A DNA stretch of 64,000 nucleotides from NCBI GenBank assembly GCA_934293375.1, contig CAKQYS010000006.1:62001-126000 (forward strand), read 5' to 3'. The DNA comes from an uncultured Lachnospiraceae bacterium (GTDB lineage Bacteria; Bacillota; Clostridia; Lachnospirales; Lachnospiraceae). Made by a program: the position numbers and the translations under genes. How positions within the stretch are numbered: position 1 is the stretch's first letter; each line of letters begins with the position of its first letter. Positions 33,448 to 42,392 of the stretch are shown piece by piece. The notes beneath the pieces were generated by a model, which was not told the origin of the DNA, did no database searches, and was given only the letters and a program-made list of their open reading frames with translations.

Positions 33448-34581
33448 TTAATGATACTCCTCATATTGTTCTATCTCAAGCTGCTCAAATAAATGCGATG
33501 AATGATATAATCTGAGTGCCCCATCTAATAAAGGAAGCAACATCACACCACCTGTTCCCTCTCCCAGGCACAACCCTGCGTCAATCACATGAGGAAGCTG
33601 CATATACCTGACCAATTCTCTCGCTGCCGGCTCCTTTGAAATATGAGAACATAATATCGCATCCCTGACACCTTCTTGCATCCCGGCAGCCAGTGCTGCC
33701 GCAACTGTTGAGATCACGCCATCCATCACAACCGGTATCCCATACACAGCACCTCCAAGAAACAACCCTGCCATTCCGGCAATTTCATATCCTCCCAGTG
33801 CTGCCAGCAATGTAACCATCTCTTGTGTCGTATGCCATATAGAATCATGATGTCTGCCATATTCTGTTTCATAATATACCGGCAGATTGACACGGACTGC
33901 CTGTTCAACAATCTTTATCTTATGCATCAGCCTCGTATGATCCAGTCCTGCACCCCGTCCGGTTGTCTCCTTTGCTGTCCTTCCTGTCAAAACAGAAGCA
34001 AGGGCAGCCGTCGCAGTTGTGTTTCCAATTCCCATCTCACCTGTCACAATGACCCTGTAGCCTTCCTGCTTTAACTCCGCTACAATATCCATACCTGTCT
34101 GCAGAGCCTTGACAGCCTGTTCTTTTGTCATTGCAGCTTTCTTTGCAATATCTCCCGTCCCGCAGGCGATCTTTCGATCCAGAATCCGCCCGGACAAACT
34201 CTCTGCAATCGTATCTGCACGCATTTCTTTGGCAACCGGCTCTGCCATACCGATATCGACCGGGATCACATCAGCATCATAACACGCTGCCAGTGTATTG
34301 ATGTTGCCATCCCCCTTCGCCATCGCCCGGGCTACAATGCCCGTCACTTCACTGCCGGACTGGGAAATGCCCTCCTGCACAACACCATGATCAGCACACA
34401 TCACCACCACAGCACGCCTGCATAGATTTACATCTGCCGAGCCTGTAATACCGGCAATCTGCACGACCATGTTCTCCAGTACGCCAAGACTGTGAATCGG
34501 TTTTGCGATCCGATTCCACTGCATGGACGCCATCTGCATAGCCTGTTCATTCAGCCCTTTTATCTTCTCTAATCGATCCAT
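33448..34581 (-). CDS. cobT: Nicotinate-nucleotide-dimethylbenzimidazole phosphoribosyltransferase
   Basis: A 377-residue CobT, which makes alpha-ribazole phosphate from nicotinate mononucleotide and the lower-ligand base. The landmarks VVMCADHGVVQEGIS, GEMGIGNTTATAAL and LGEGTGGVM are clear. The ATG at 34581 has AGAGGA about 7 bases upstream and lies 13 bases after the cbiA stop. Whether the base is dimethylbenzimidazole or another cannot be seen; no bza genes are in the window. Confidence 0.95.
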   Translation of the reverse strand: MDRLEKIKGLNEQAMQMASMQWNRIAKPIHSLGVLENMVVQIAGITGSADVNLCRRAVVVMCADHGVVQEGISQSGSEVTGIVARAMAKGDGNINTLAACYDADVIPVDIGMAEPVAKEMRADTIAESLSGRILDRKIACGTGDIAKKAAMTKEQAVKALQTGMDIVAELKQEGYRVIVTGEMGIGNTTATAALASVLTGRTAKETTGRGAGLDHTRLMHKIKIVEQAVRVNLPVYYETEYGRHHDSIWHTTQEMVTLLAALGGYEIAGMAGLFLGGAVYGIPVVMDGVISTVAAALAAGMQEGVRDAILCSHISKEPAARELVRYMQLPHVIDAGLCLGEGTGGVMLLPLLDGALRLYHSSHLFEQLEIEQYEEYH

Positions 34582-34594
34582 TTTGTATCCTCTC

Positions 34595-35965
34595 TTATGT
34601 TCCTGCAACATCATATTGCCGACATGCCTTGGCAAATCTGACAGCAGCCTTTGGATTTGCTCCAAAATATAAATGCGGAAATCCCGCATACAAAGTCTTA
34701 TCGGCAATGCAAGCCTCATAAGACATTCCATTGCTTCGTTTCACTGCCCGATATGCACTGCCATTATGTTCACTGTCCCAATAATGGAATTCATGTGCAG
34801 CCAGGCACTCTCCCTTGGCAGCAAGCATGGTATCCGCCTGTGCATAAAGATCCACATATCCAAATCTTACCAGCCTGTCTTTCCTTCTGACACTTTGCGG
34901 AAATACACCTGCCATCGGAACCATCTGTCCATCTGCGGTCTCCAACCGGCTGTGCAGATACATAAATCCTCCACATTCCGCAATCGTTGGCATTTTGTTT
35001 CTAACCGCACATTTGACATCCGACAGCATAGATACATTGGCTGTCAGCTGCCCGGCATATAACTCCGGATACCCTCCTCCAAGCAATAATCCACATATAT
35101 GCTCCGGAAGGCTTTTATCCTTCAGGGGAGAAAAGGGAATCAGATCTATACCAAGCTCAGAAAGCAGTCTCAGATTGTCCTCGTAATAAAAGCAAAATGC
35201 CTCGTCTCTCGCAACAGCCACCCGCATTCTCTTAACGGGAATCTCATAGCAAAGCTGCTTACAAACACCTGCTATATCCGGCGGACTGGCCGACAGTTCG
35301 CAAGCTGTCGCTGCCAGCTCCTCAATCGCATCCAGATCTATATACCGCTGTGCTAAAACAGACAATCTGCTGATCTTCTGCTGCAGATCCGCAATCTCCT
35401 GTACTGTGACAAGTCCCAGATGTCTGGATGCAATCTGTACATCTGCATCATATGGGAAATATCCAAGATATCCGGTCTTCATTTCACTACACAACTGTCT
35501 GGCCAAAGGGACCTGACTCTTTGGCAGCCGGTTAAATATAAACCCGGCAATCCGGTTTGGCGTTCTGAAATGCAAAAAACCGTACATCATCGCACCAATG
35601 GAAAGTGACATGCCCTTACAGTCAAGCACAATGATCACAGGCGTCTGTGTCTGCATGGAGACCTGATAAGAAGATCCCTTTTCGCCGACACCATCATAAA
35701 ATCCCATCACACCCTCAATGAGTGCAATGTCTCCTTCTGCCTGACACAACTGCCAACGCATACCATTGGAATCCATAAAGCAGGAATCCAGATTGGTTGT
35801 TCCGGCACCGATCACTTTACTATGAAACAACGGATCTATATAATCCGGACCACATTTAAACCCACAAACAGATCGCCCCCGATCCATAAATGCCTTGAGC
35901 AGTGCACACATAATTGTTGTTTTGCCGGAACCGCTATGTGCACCGGCAACCATGATCCGCTTCAT
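34595..35965 (-). CDS. cbiA: Cobyrinate a,c-diamide synthase
   Basis: A 456-residue glutamine amidotransferase that amidates the a and c side chains of cobyrinate. The P-loop GAHSGSGKTT is at 8-17 and GFKCGPDYIDPLFH follows. The C-terminal amidotransferase domain shows the nucleophile in ECGGFMYL. The start overlaps the cbiET stop as ATGA. Confidence 0.95.
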   Translation of the reverse strand: MKRIMVAGAHSGSGKTTIMCALLKAFMDRGRSVCGFKCGPDYIDPLFHSKVIGAGTTNLDSCFMDSNGMRWQLCQAEGDIALIEGVMGFYDGVGEKGSSYQVSMQTQTPVIIVLDCKGMSLSIGAMMYGFLHFRTPNRIAGFIFNRLPKSQVPLARQLCSEMKTGYLGYFPYDADVQIASRHLGLVTVQEIADLQQKISRLSVLAQRYIDLDAIEELAATACELSASPPDIAGVCKQLCYEIPVKRMRVAVARDEAFCFYYEDNLRLLSELGIDLIPFSPLKDKSLPEHICGLLLGGGYPELYAGQLTANVSMLSDVKCAVRNKMPTIAECGGFMYLHSRLETADGQMVPMAGVFPQSVRRKDRLVRFGYVDLYAQADTMLAAKGECLAAHEFHYWDSEHNGSAYRAVKRSNGMSYEACIADKTLYAGFPHLYFGANPKAAVRFAKACRQYDVAGT

Positions 35966-37167
35966 ATCTCTGATATCTCCTTATCTGCTGTCATAACGAA
36001 CACCGGATTCATTGCCTCTAACATTGTATGACTTCCCAGCTTATGTGTTCTCGTCACTGCTATCTGTGTGATCTGCAGATCACGGCCGGCTTTCGCAAAT
36101 ACATGCATTGCCTCATTTACGGTTTCCAGTGAAACTGCAGTCAAAACGATCCGGGTCTTTGGATTTTTGTCATATACTGCTGTTACGATCTCTGAAAGCG
36201 TATTGCTGCTTCCGCCGATAAATACTACATCCGGTGCAGGCAGATCAGGCAATACGGCCAAGATATCGCCCTCAAACACTTCCATATTATCGCATACAAA
36301 TTGATGTGCATTTTTTCGTGTCAGTTCACATGCCTGTAGATTCTTATCTACCGCATATACTTTGCCGTCCTCACAGGCAAGCGCCATCTCCACACTTACA
36401 GATCCGCTTCCACATCCCAGATCATAACATATCGCATCCGGTCTTATCTGCATTTTAGACATACAGACTGCCCGTACCTCCGCCTTTGTCATCGGCACCT
36501 TATCCCTTACAAATGCAGTATCCTCTATCCCGTAGCGTACTGCTTTCACATCTGCATTTTCCACCAGCATCACAGCTAACGCTTCTGTTTCAATCGAGAC
36601 CATATCTCTGGCTGTACCGGTTCGCACCCGCTCATCGGACATTGCCAGACATTCTCCCACCGTTACGATACAATCTTCCAATCCATAATCGCACAACTGT
36701 CTACACACATCCTTTGCATGGATATCCCCACCCAATAGAAAAAAAGTTTTTGCATGTGCTGCCACCTTTCTTGCAACCGATGCATGTTTACCATGAAGGC
36801 TGACAAAATGCATATCCTGCCATGTTGTACCGATCCGGTTCGCTAAATATACAGGTGATGCAATACCACTGATCACCTGTACCTCGTAATCTGCCAGGAG
36901 TGGAAGCAGTGTTTTACAACCACTGAAAAAGCCACAGTCACCTGACATCAGTACCGCGATTGCCTCTGCTTTTGTTGTCTCTATACAGGCGGCGATCACA
37001 TCACTCTGATAACAGTCTATCATCTCTTTGCCTGACTGTTCAAAAGGCTGTAGCATGCGTTTTGCGCCAATGAGAAGCTCGGCAGCCGAAATCGCAGCTT
37101 CTGCCTCCCATGTCAGGCTTGTATTGCCATCCATTCCGATTCCAATAATTGCTACCCTCTTACTCAT
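35962..37167 (-). CDS. cbiET: Fused precorrin-6Y/7 methyltransferase-decarboxylase (CbiE-CbiT)
   Basis: A 401-residue fusion. Residues 1 to about 200 are the CbiE C5-methyltransferase of the tetrapyrrole methylase fold. Residues about 205-401 are the CbiT C15-methyltransferase/decarboxylase, with the SAM site YDLGCGSGSVSVE. The fusion corresponds to CobL of the aerobic pathway. The start at 37167 has AGAGG 7 bases upstream and overlaps cbiJ by 8 bases. Confidence 0.93.
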   Translation of the reverse strand: MSKRVAIIGIGMDGNTSLTWEAEAAISAAELLIGAKRMLQPFEQSGKEMIDCYQSDVIAACIETTKAEAIAVLMSGDCGFFSGCKTLLPLLADYEVQVISGIASPVYLANRIGTTWQDMHFVSLHGKHASVARKVAAHAKTFFLLGGDIHAKDVCRQLCDYGLEDCIVTVGECLAMSDERVRTGTARDMVSIETEALAVMLVENADVKAVRYGIEDTAFVRDKVPMTKAEVRAVCMSKMQIRPDAICYDLGCGSGSVSVEMALACEDGKVYAVDKNLQACELTRKNAHQFVCDNMEVFEGDILAVLPDLPAPDVVFIGGSSNTLSEIVTAVYDKNPKTRIVLTAVSLETVNEAMHVFAKAGRDLQITQIAVTRTHKLGSHTMLEAMNPVFVMTADKEISEI

Positions 37168-37939
37168 GTTCCATCCTCTCTTTTTCACGCATCAAAATAT
37201 CACAGATCTGCATCACATGATACCCTTTTTCCCTTGGTCTTTTCAGCACCATCACCTGCATACCACACTGTTTGGCAGCCTCCAGCTTTTCTGGAAAACC
37301 CCCGGCCACACCGCCATCCTTTGTGACCAGATATTCCGCATGACTCTGTTCAAACTGTGCTTTGTTCTCATCCACCGAAAACGGGCCTCGTGCGGCAATT
37401 ATATTTCGTGCATCATATCCCATTTCCACAGCCTGTCTGACAATATCTGCAACATCTAACACCCGCAGAACAATGCGTTCACGAAAATGCGGAATGGCAC
37501 AAAACGCCCGCATTTCCTTACTGCCGGTCGTCACAAAGATCCGTCCCGTTGTGTCCACAAGAAATCTGATCATCTCTTCTAAGCTATCAAACATCTGCAG
37601 CATGTCTGATTTCTTTTTCTCATCCGTTTCCATTTCCCGGACAACCCGGTAACAGGCAATGCCGATCCCGCTACAAGCCATTTTAATATTTTCAGTTGCA
37701 TCCTTTGCATACGGATGTGTCGCATCGATCACACAAGAAATATCATGGTCCAGGATCAGCTTTTTCATCTGTTCACAATCCATCCGGTCACACAGGATCT
37801 GTACATAGGGGGATACCGGAAGCATCTTCTTTCCATATTCACTCGTCACACTGACCATGCTCTGTATCTGATTATTATGACAATACTCTGCAATCTGACG
37901 ACCCTCAGTGGTACCGCCAAAAACTAATATCTTACTCAT
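37160..37939 (-). CDS. cbiJ: Cobalt-precorrin-6A reductase
   Basis: A 259-residue CbiJ/CobK-type reductase that uses NADPH on precorrin-6A. The N-terminal ILVFGGTTEGRQIAEYC and the later DATHPYAKDATENI are family landmarks. It lies between cbiH (4-base overlap) and cbiET. Confidence 0.93.
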   Translation of the reverse strand: MSKILVFGGTTEGRQIAEYCHNNQIQSMVSVTSEYGKKMLPVSPYVQILCDRMDCEQMKKLILDHDISCVIDATHPYAKDATENIKMACSGIGIACYRVVREMETDEKKKSDMLQMFDSLEEMIRFLVDTTGRIFVTTGSKEMRAFCAIPHFRERIVLRVLDVADIVRQAVEMGYDARNIIAARGPFSVDENKAQFEQSHAEYLVTKDGGVAGGFPEKLEAAKQCGMQVMVLKRPREKGYHVMQICDILMREKERMEHE

Positions 37940-38667
37940 TGTTTATTCTGATATCCTCTCGGTGTCACCATTTTACCACCCACAACCTTTGTCTCCCGGT
38001 TTCCTATAAATACGGTTGTAAACATATCCACCTTGGTATTCCGGAGGGTTTTAAGCGTCATGATCCTGCCCTCCTGCCCATCACGACCGATATTTCTTAC
38101 GATTCCACATACGGTTTCTTCAGACTTATGTGCCAACAAAATATCACACGCTCTTGCCAGATAGTCCTCCCGTTTTTTGGAAGACGGATTGTATATTGCG
38201 ATCGTGAAATCTCCCATCGCCGCACAATCCAGTCGTTTCTCTATCTTTTCCCACGGGGTCAACAGATCCGACAGGCTGATCACACAAAAATCATGTGTCA
38301 GCGGGGCTCCAAGTATCGCCCCACCGGACAAGGCTGCTGTCACACCCGGTATCACCTCAATCTCCACCGCACTGTCCTCACCGGCCATCTCTATCGCAAG
38401 GCCGGCCATCCCATAAACGGCACTGTCGCCACTACAAATGAGTGCCACCTGTTTACCGCCTTTCGCCTGCTCTACTGCATATGCCACCCTGTCACGCTCT
38501 TTTGTCATGCCTGTCTGTGCATATGTCTGCATCGGAAACATCTGCTGCATCAATTCCACATATTTCGTATATCCAACAACAAGGTCACACTGCTCGATCA
38601 CAGACACTGCCTCCATCGTCATCGTCTTTGCATCCCCGGGGCCAAAACCCACTACATATAATTTCAT
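37936..38667 (-). CDS. cbiH: Cobalt-precorrin-3B C17-methyltransferase
   Basis: A 243-residue tetrapyrrole methylase of the CbiH/CobJ type, which methylates C17 with ring contraction. It carries YVVGFGPGDAKTMT at the start, the SAM loop ICSGDSAVYGMAG and VIPGVTAALSGGAILG. AGAGGAG lies about 7 bases before the ATG. A 64-base gap separates it from cbiG. Confidence 0.94.
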   Translation of the reverse strand: MKLYVVGFGPGDAKTMTMEAVSVIEQCDLVVGYTKYVELMQQMFPMQTYAQTGMTKERDRVAYAVEQAKGGKQVALICSGDSAVYGMAGLAIEMAGEDSAVEIEVIPGVTAALSGGAILGAPLTHDFCVISLSDLLTPWEKIEKRLDCAAMGDFTIAIYNPSSKKREDYLARACDILLAHKSEETVCGIVRNIGRDGQEGRIMTLKTLRNTKVDMFTTVFIGNRETKVVGGKMVTPRGYQNKQ

Positions 38668-38731
38668 CCGGAATCTCCTCTCTCACGCATTTCCCTATAG
38701 TCGATTGTAAGACGCTCCATTACGATTGCGA

Positions 38732-39781
38732 TCATGCCTGCGAAAATGTAATCTTCATATCCACCTTTGCTGCCGCAAATGTAATACCGGCTTCACAATA
38801 CTTTGGCACGATCAAATGATCGGCAAATTCCATGGCACTGCGCTCACATACATTATCAACACCGATCATCTTTCTTACAAATTCGGATCCATGAAACTCT
38901 CCCGGTACCTGCATCAATCTTTCAGCAGAAGAATAAACAAACGGGATTTTATACTTATCAGAAAATTCCCGAAAAGCCTGCTCTTTCTGTTTCAGATCCA
39001 CAGTGGTAAGCCGCCTGACTCTCCTGATATCAATCTGATGGGCTTCCAACTGTCCTAAAACCACCCGCTCAAATACTGCCGGATCCGTTCCTTTCCTGCA
39101 TCCTGCACCAATGATAATATCTTTTGGAATCAGATGCCAGGTGCGTTCGCAAATGTCTACCGGTTCATATGCAATACAGATTCCATACACATATTTCTTA
39201 GACGGAAATCCTGACCGGATCGTATGCAGATATTCAGGCAGTCCGCGCACCGGCAATTTGCTATAGAACCCAACCGGATCTCCGGAAGCCACACAGGCTG
39301 CAATCTCCTTCGTCATCTGATGATCTTCGTTGTACAGCCCATTATCAATTGCAAATATATCCGGTGCGAAAACACCCTGCATATCGGTTGCTGTCGTGAT
39401 CACAGGCTGTGCTCCGATCATAGATGCGACCTGCTCTGCATATGCATTTGCCCCTCCAACATGTCCTGACAACAGTGATATCACATGCTTTCCGGTCTCA
39501 TCTGCCACAAGCACCGCAGGATCCTTATATTTGTGGTGCATATGCGGTGCGATCAGACGCACTGCGATTCCACAGGCACAAATAAATAAAATGCAATCAT
39601 ATTTGCCAAATATCTTTGTCATCAGGTCTGAGCCCTTCGCGAATGGAACCGCCCCTTTTGTAGTATGTTTGTCATAACAATATCTGGTCACTTCCACATA
39701 GGAAGCAGGCATTCCCTCAGCAATCTGCCGAGCAAGATTGTTGGATCTGCTTGTAAAACTAATAATCGCCCATTGTTTCAT
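38732..39781 (-). CDS. cbiG: Cobalt-precorrin-5A hydrolase
   Basis: A 349-residue CbiG, which opens the delta-lactone and releases acetaldehyde in the anaerobic pathway. Landmarks are CACGIAVRLIAPH, LLSGHVGGANAYA and the C-terminal VIGVDNVCERSA-like region (written here as KMIGVDNVCERSA). Its presence, with CbiD, indicates the oxygen-independent route. Confidence 0.94.
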   Translation of the reverse strand: MKQWAIISFTSRSNNLARQIAEGMPASYVEVTRYCYDKHTTKGAVPFAKGSDLMTKIFGKYDCILFICACGIAVRLIAPHMHHKYKDPAVLVADETGKHVISLLSGHVGGANAYAEQVASMIGAQPVITTATDMQGVFAPDIFAIDNGLYNEDHQMTKEIAACVASGDPVGFYSKLPVRGLPEYLHTIRSGFPSKKYVYGICIAYEPVDICERTWHLIPKDIIIGAGCRKGTDPAVFERVVLGQLEAHQIDIRRVRRLTTVDLKQKEQAFREFSDKYKIPFVYSSAERLMQVPGEFHGSEFVRKMIGVDNVCERSAMEFADHLIVPKYCEAGITFAAAKVDMKITFSQA

Positions 39782-39785
39782 TTAT

Positions 39786-40550
39786 TTACTCCCCCGATCC
39801 GGATGCTTTCCTGAATTCCGTCTCAAATTGTGCATCATATAATTTTGATAATCCATAGTCATCCCCCAGTACCTTTCCAACCACGATCAGGGCAGTTTTG
39901 GTAATCTGCTCTGTCTGTGCTGTCTCATGCAAGGTCTTTACACTGCAGCGGCACACCTTCTCATCCGGCCATGTCGCTTTATATACGATTGCAGCCGGAC
40001 AGTCAGGATCATATCCTCCGGCGATCAGTTCAGTCGACAGTTCCTTTAACATGCCGGTACTCAGAAAAATAACCATGGTGGCTCCATGCACCGCAAGTGC
40101 GCGGATCCGTTCGGCTTCCGGCACCGGTGTCCTGCCTGCCATTCTTGTAATGACCACGGTCTGTGATACCTCTGGTAATGTATATTCTGCCTTAAGTGCA
40201 GCCGCAGCACCACAAAATGAACTGACACCCGGACAGTATGCGTACTCGATACCCATTTCCTGCAGTCTGTCCATCTGCTCCCTGATCGCACCGTATAAGC
40301 AGGGATCTCCGGTATGCAGGCGAACTGTCCTTTTTCCTTCCTGTTCCGCCTGCCGTATCACCGATAGCACCTGTTCTAAATGCATTCTGGCACTATTATG
40401 AATTTCGCAGTCTTGTTTTGCATATTTTAACAGCTCCGGATTGACAAGGGATCCGGCATAGATGATCACATCTGCCTCTTCCAAAAGTTTTTTTCCTCTG
40501 ATTGTAATTAAATCTGCCGCACCTGAGCCTGCACCTACAAAATGTACCAT
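39786..40550 (-). CDS. cbiF: Cobalt-precorrin-4 C11-methyltransferase
   Basis: A 254-residue tetrapyrrole methylase of the CbiF/CobM type: VHFVGAGSGAADLIT at the start, YAGSLVNPELL, then RLHTGDPCLYGAIREQ and PGVSSFCGAAAAL. The ATG at 40550 has AAAGGAG upstream and lies 1 base after the cbiD stop; the longer frame overlaps cbiD. Confidence 0.94.
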   Translation of the reverse strand: MVHFVGAGSGAADLITIRGKKLLEEADVIIYAGSLVNPELLKYAKQDCEIHNSARMHLEQVLSVIRQAEQEGKRTVRLHTGDPCLYGAIREQMDRLQEMGIEYAYCPGVSSFCGAAAALKAEYTLPEVSQTVVITRMAGRTPVPEAERIRALAVHGATMVIFLSTGMLKELSTELIAGGYDPDCPAAIVYKATWPDEKVCRCSVKTLHETAQTEQITKTALIVVGKVLGDDYGLSKLYDAQFETEFRKASGSGE

Positions 40551-40551
40551 A

Positions 40552-41676
40552 TCATTCTCCTTTGATGTCTGTTGTCTGCTCTGCATGACTGATTCCAAGC
40601 ATACCATACCTGTTAGAAAACAGAACCGCGTGGATCGGAATCGTGTGTTTTACCTTGGCATCCAGATAATACTGGATGCGGCATAGCAGGATCTCGATCA
40701 CATTCTCCCGCATACCGGACTGGTCAAGCAGCCCGATCGCTTCATCCACAGTGACGCAATCAAGAATCTGCCGCAATATATCTGCATCCACTCCAGCCCT
40801 GAGACCGCATCCTGCCAATACTTCCATACGTCCATCTGCCTGTGCTGAATGCGTATTCATGATGCCTGCCCCGAGCTTTACCAGCTTGCCTATATGTCCA
40901 ATGATCACAATCTCCTGATAGCCGTTCTCCAATGCCATATCAATGGCATCACCAATATAATTACTGCATGTTACCGCCCGGTCTAACAGCTCCGGATATT
41001 CATTTTGTACAAAGGTCCTGCCATAATTACCAAGTGTCAGCACTAATCTGACATCTCCCTCCGTCCGATGCTGTCTGATCTCCAGCTCAATGGTATCTAA
41101 CAAAGCCTTGGTACTCATCGGTTCCACGATTCCACTGGTTCCTATAATGGAAATACCACCCTCGATTCCGATCGCAGGATTGAATGTCTTCTTTGCCAGT
41201 GCGATCCCCTCCGGTGCATAGATCGTCACCAATAATCCGCCATCATACTGAAACTGTTCTGCCACATCCTCTAACGCCAATGTAATCATCTTTCTCGGCG
41301 TAGAATTGATGGCTGCAGATCCCTTCGGCTGATCAAGTCCACCCCGTGTCACGATCCCGATTCCACATCCCCCACGGATCTGTATCCCGGATACTGACCG
41401 TTCTACTCTTGCATAGATCTTGATCCCATTTGTGATATCCGGATCATCTCCGCTGTCCTTTATTACTGCACAGGATGCCTCTCCATCCTTACACGCTGCA
41501 TCTACAACCTTCAGTCGAAGCTCGATTCCCTTCGGTGTCATGATACTGATATCATCTCTTATCTGCCCTGCAAGAAGCATCCATGCCGCTGCCTTTGCTG
41601 CCGCCGTTGCACAGGATCCCGTCGTATATCCACATCTCAATCTTTCTGTACCACGACATACATATTGTTCCAGCAT
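40552..41676 (-). CDS. cbiD: Cobalt-precorrin-5B C1-methyltransferase
   Basis: A 374-residue CbiD, the C1-methyltransferase specific to the anaerobic pathway. The opening LRCGYTTGSCATAAAKAA is the family signature, with GTSGIVEPMSTKAL later. GGAGG lies about 9 bases before the ATG. It follows cbiC by 20 bases. Confidence 0.95.
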   Translation of the reverse strand: MLEQYVCRGTERLRCGYTTGSCATAAAKAAAWMLLAGQIRDDISIMTPKGIELRLKVVDAACKDGEASCAVIKDSGDDPDITNGIKIYARVERSVSGIQIRGGCGIGIVTRGGLDQPKGSAAINSTPRKMITLALEDVAEQFQYDGGLLVTIYAPEGIALAKKTFNPAIGIEGGISIIGTSGIVEPMSTKALLDTIELEIRQHRTEGDVRLVLTLGNYGRTFVQNEYPELLDRAVTCSNYIGDAIDMALENGYQEIVIIGHIGKLVKLGAGIMNTHSAQADGRMEVLAGCGLRAGVDADILRQILDCVTVDEAIGLLDQSGMRENVIEILLCRIQYYLDAKVKHTIPIHAVLFSNRYGMLGISHAEQTTDIKGE

Positions 41677-41696
41677 AGTTCTATTCCTCCATTGCC

Positions 41697-42344
41697 CTAA
41701 CGGTCATACAACTGATATAACAATGCATTGCAAATTGCTGCTGCAACAGTGCTGCCACCTTTTCGTCCCTTTGCCACAATATATGGAATATCACATTCCA
41801 TGATCATCTCTTTCGACTGCACGACATTGACAAACCCTACCGGTACTCCTATCACCAGCTCCGGCTTCACTCGTCCATCCCTGATCATCTGTGCGATTTT
41901 GATCAATGCTGTCGGGGCATTTCCGATCGCAAATATGAGCGGCCGGTCTGCATACAGGGATGCTGCTTTTTCCATCGCTGCCACTGCACGGGTGCTTCCC
42001 TGTTTCTTTGCCTTTCCTGCAACATCTGCATCCGCCATAAAACACGCCAGTTCTACGCCCAGTTTCTTTGCTGCCGGTTTGCTGATACCTGACAAAGCCA
42101 TCTGGGTGTCCGTTACGATCACTGCTTTCTTCGTAAGCATCTGTAATGTCCTCTCACATACATTTTCTGAAAAACAGAGATGTTCAAAATAATCAAAATC
42201 CGCTGTCGTGTGAATCACCCGTTTTACGACCTGACGTCTCGCATATGGAAGCTTTGCAATCTGCGGCATTTCCGATTCGATAATCTCCATGCTTCGTTGC
42301 TCAATATCCTGTGGTAGCACATTTTCTATATGATACATTTGCAT
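41697..42344 (-). CDS. cbiC: Cobalt-precorrin-8 methylmutase
   Basis: A 215-residue CbiC/CobH, which moves the methyl group from C11 to C12 to give cobyrinate. RVIHTTADFDYFEHL holds the catalytic histidine, and VGVPVGFVNVVQSKE is also typical. It is the first cobalamin gene of the operon. AGAGG lies 8 bases upstream. The 48 bases before it contain no cobalamin riboswitch. Confidence 0.95.
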   Translation of the reverse strand: MQMYHIENVLPQDIEQRSMEIIESEMPQIAKLPYARRQVVKRVIHTTADFDYFEHLCFSENVCERTLQMLTKKAVIVTDTQMALSGISKPAAKKLGVELACFMADADVAGKAKKQGSTRAVAAMEKAASLYADRPLIFAIGNAPTALIKIAQMIRDGRVKPELVIGVPVGFVNVVQSKEMIMECDIPYIVAKGRKGGSTVAAAICNALLYQLYDR

Positions 42345-42392
42345 AGTCCATACCTCTTCTTTCTGCGTTCTGACCGGAAAACCTCATTCCTT

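Noticed and set aside
37939..38661. 240-codon plus-strand frame opposite cbiH
   Set aside because: It is the antisense of a clear methyltransferase gene; the protein has no recognisable family and no start site.
38700..38740. Short stretch ATTACGATTGCGAT similar to the end of the mobile elements, before cbiG ends
   Set aside because: Only about 16 of 20 bases match, there are no inverted ends or target duplication, and it partly overlaps the cbiG coding sequence; could be chance.
42345..42392. Possible cobalamin riboswitch before cbiC
   Set aside because: The gap is only 48 bases and contains none of the conserved B12-box elements.
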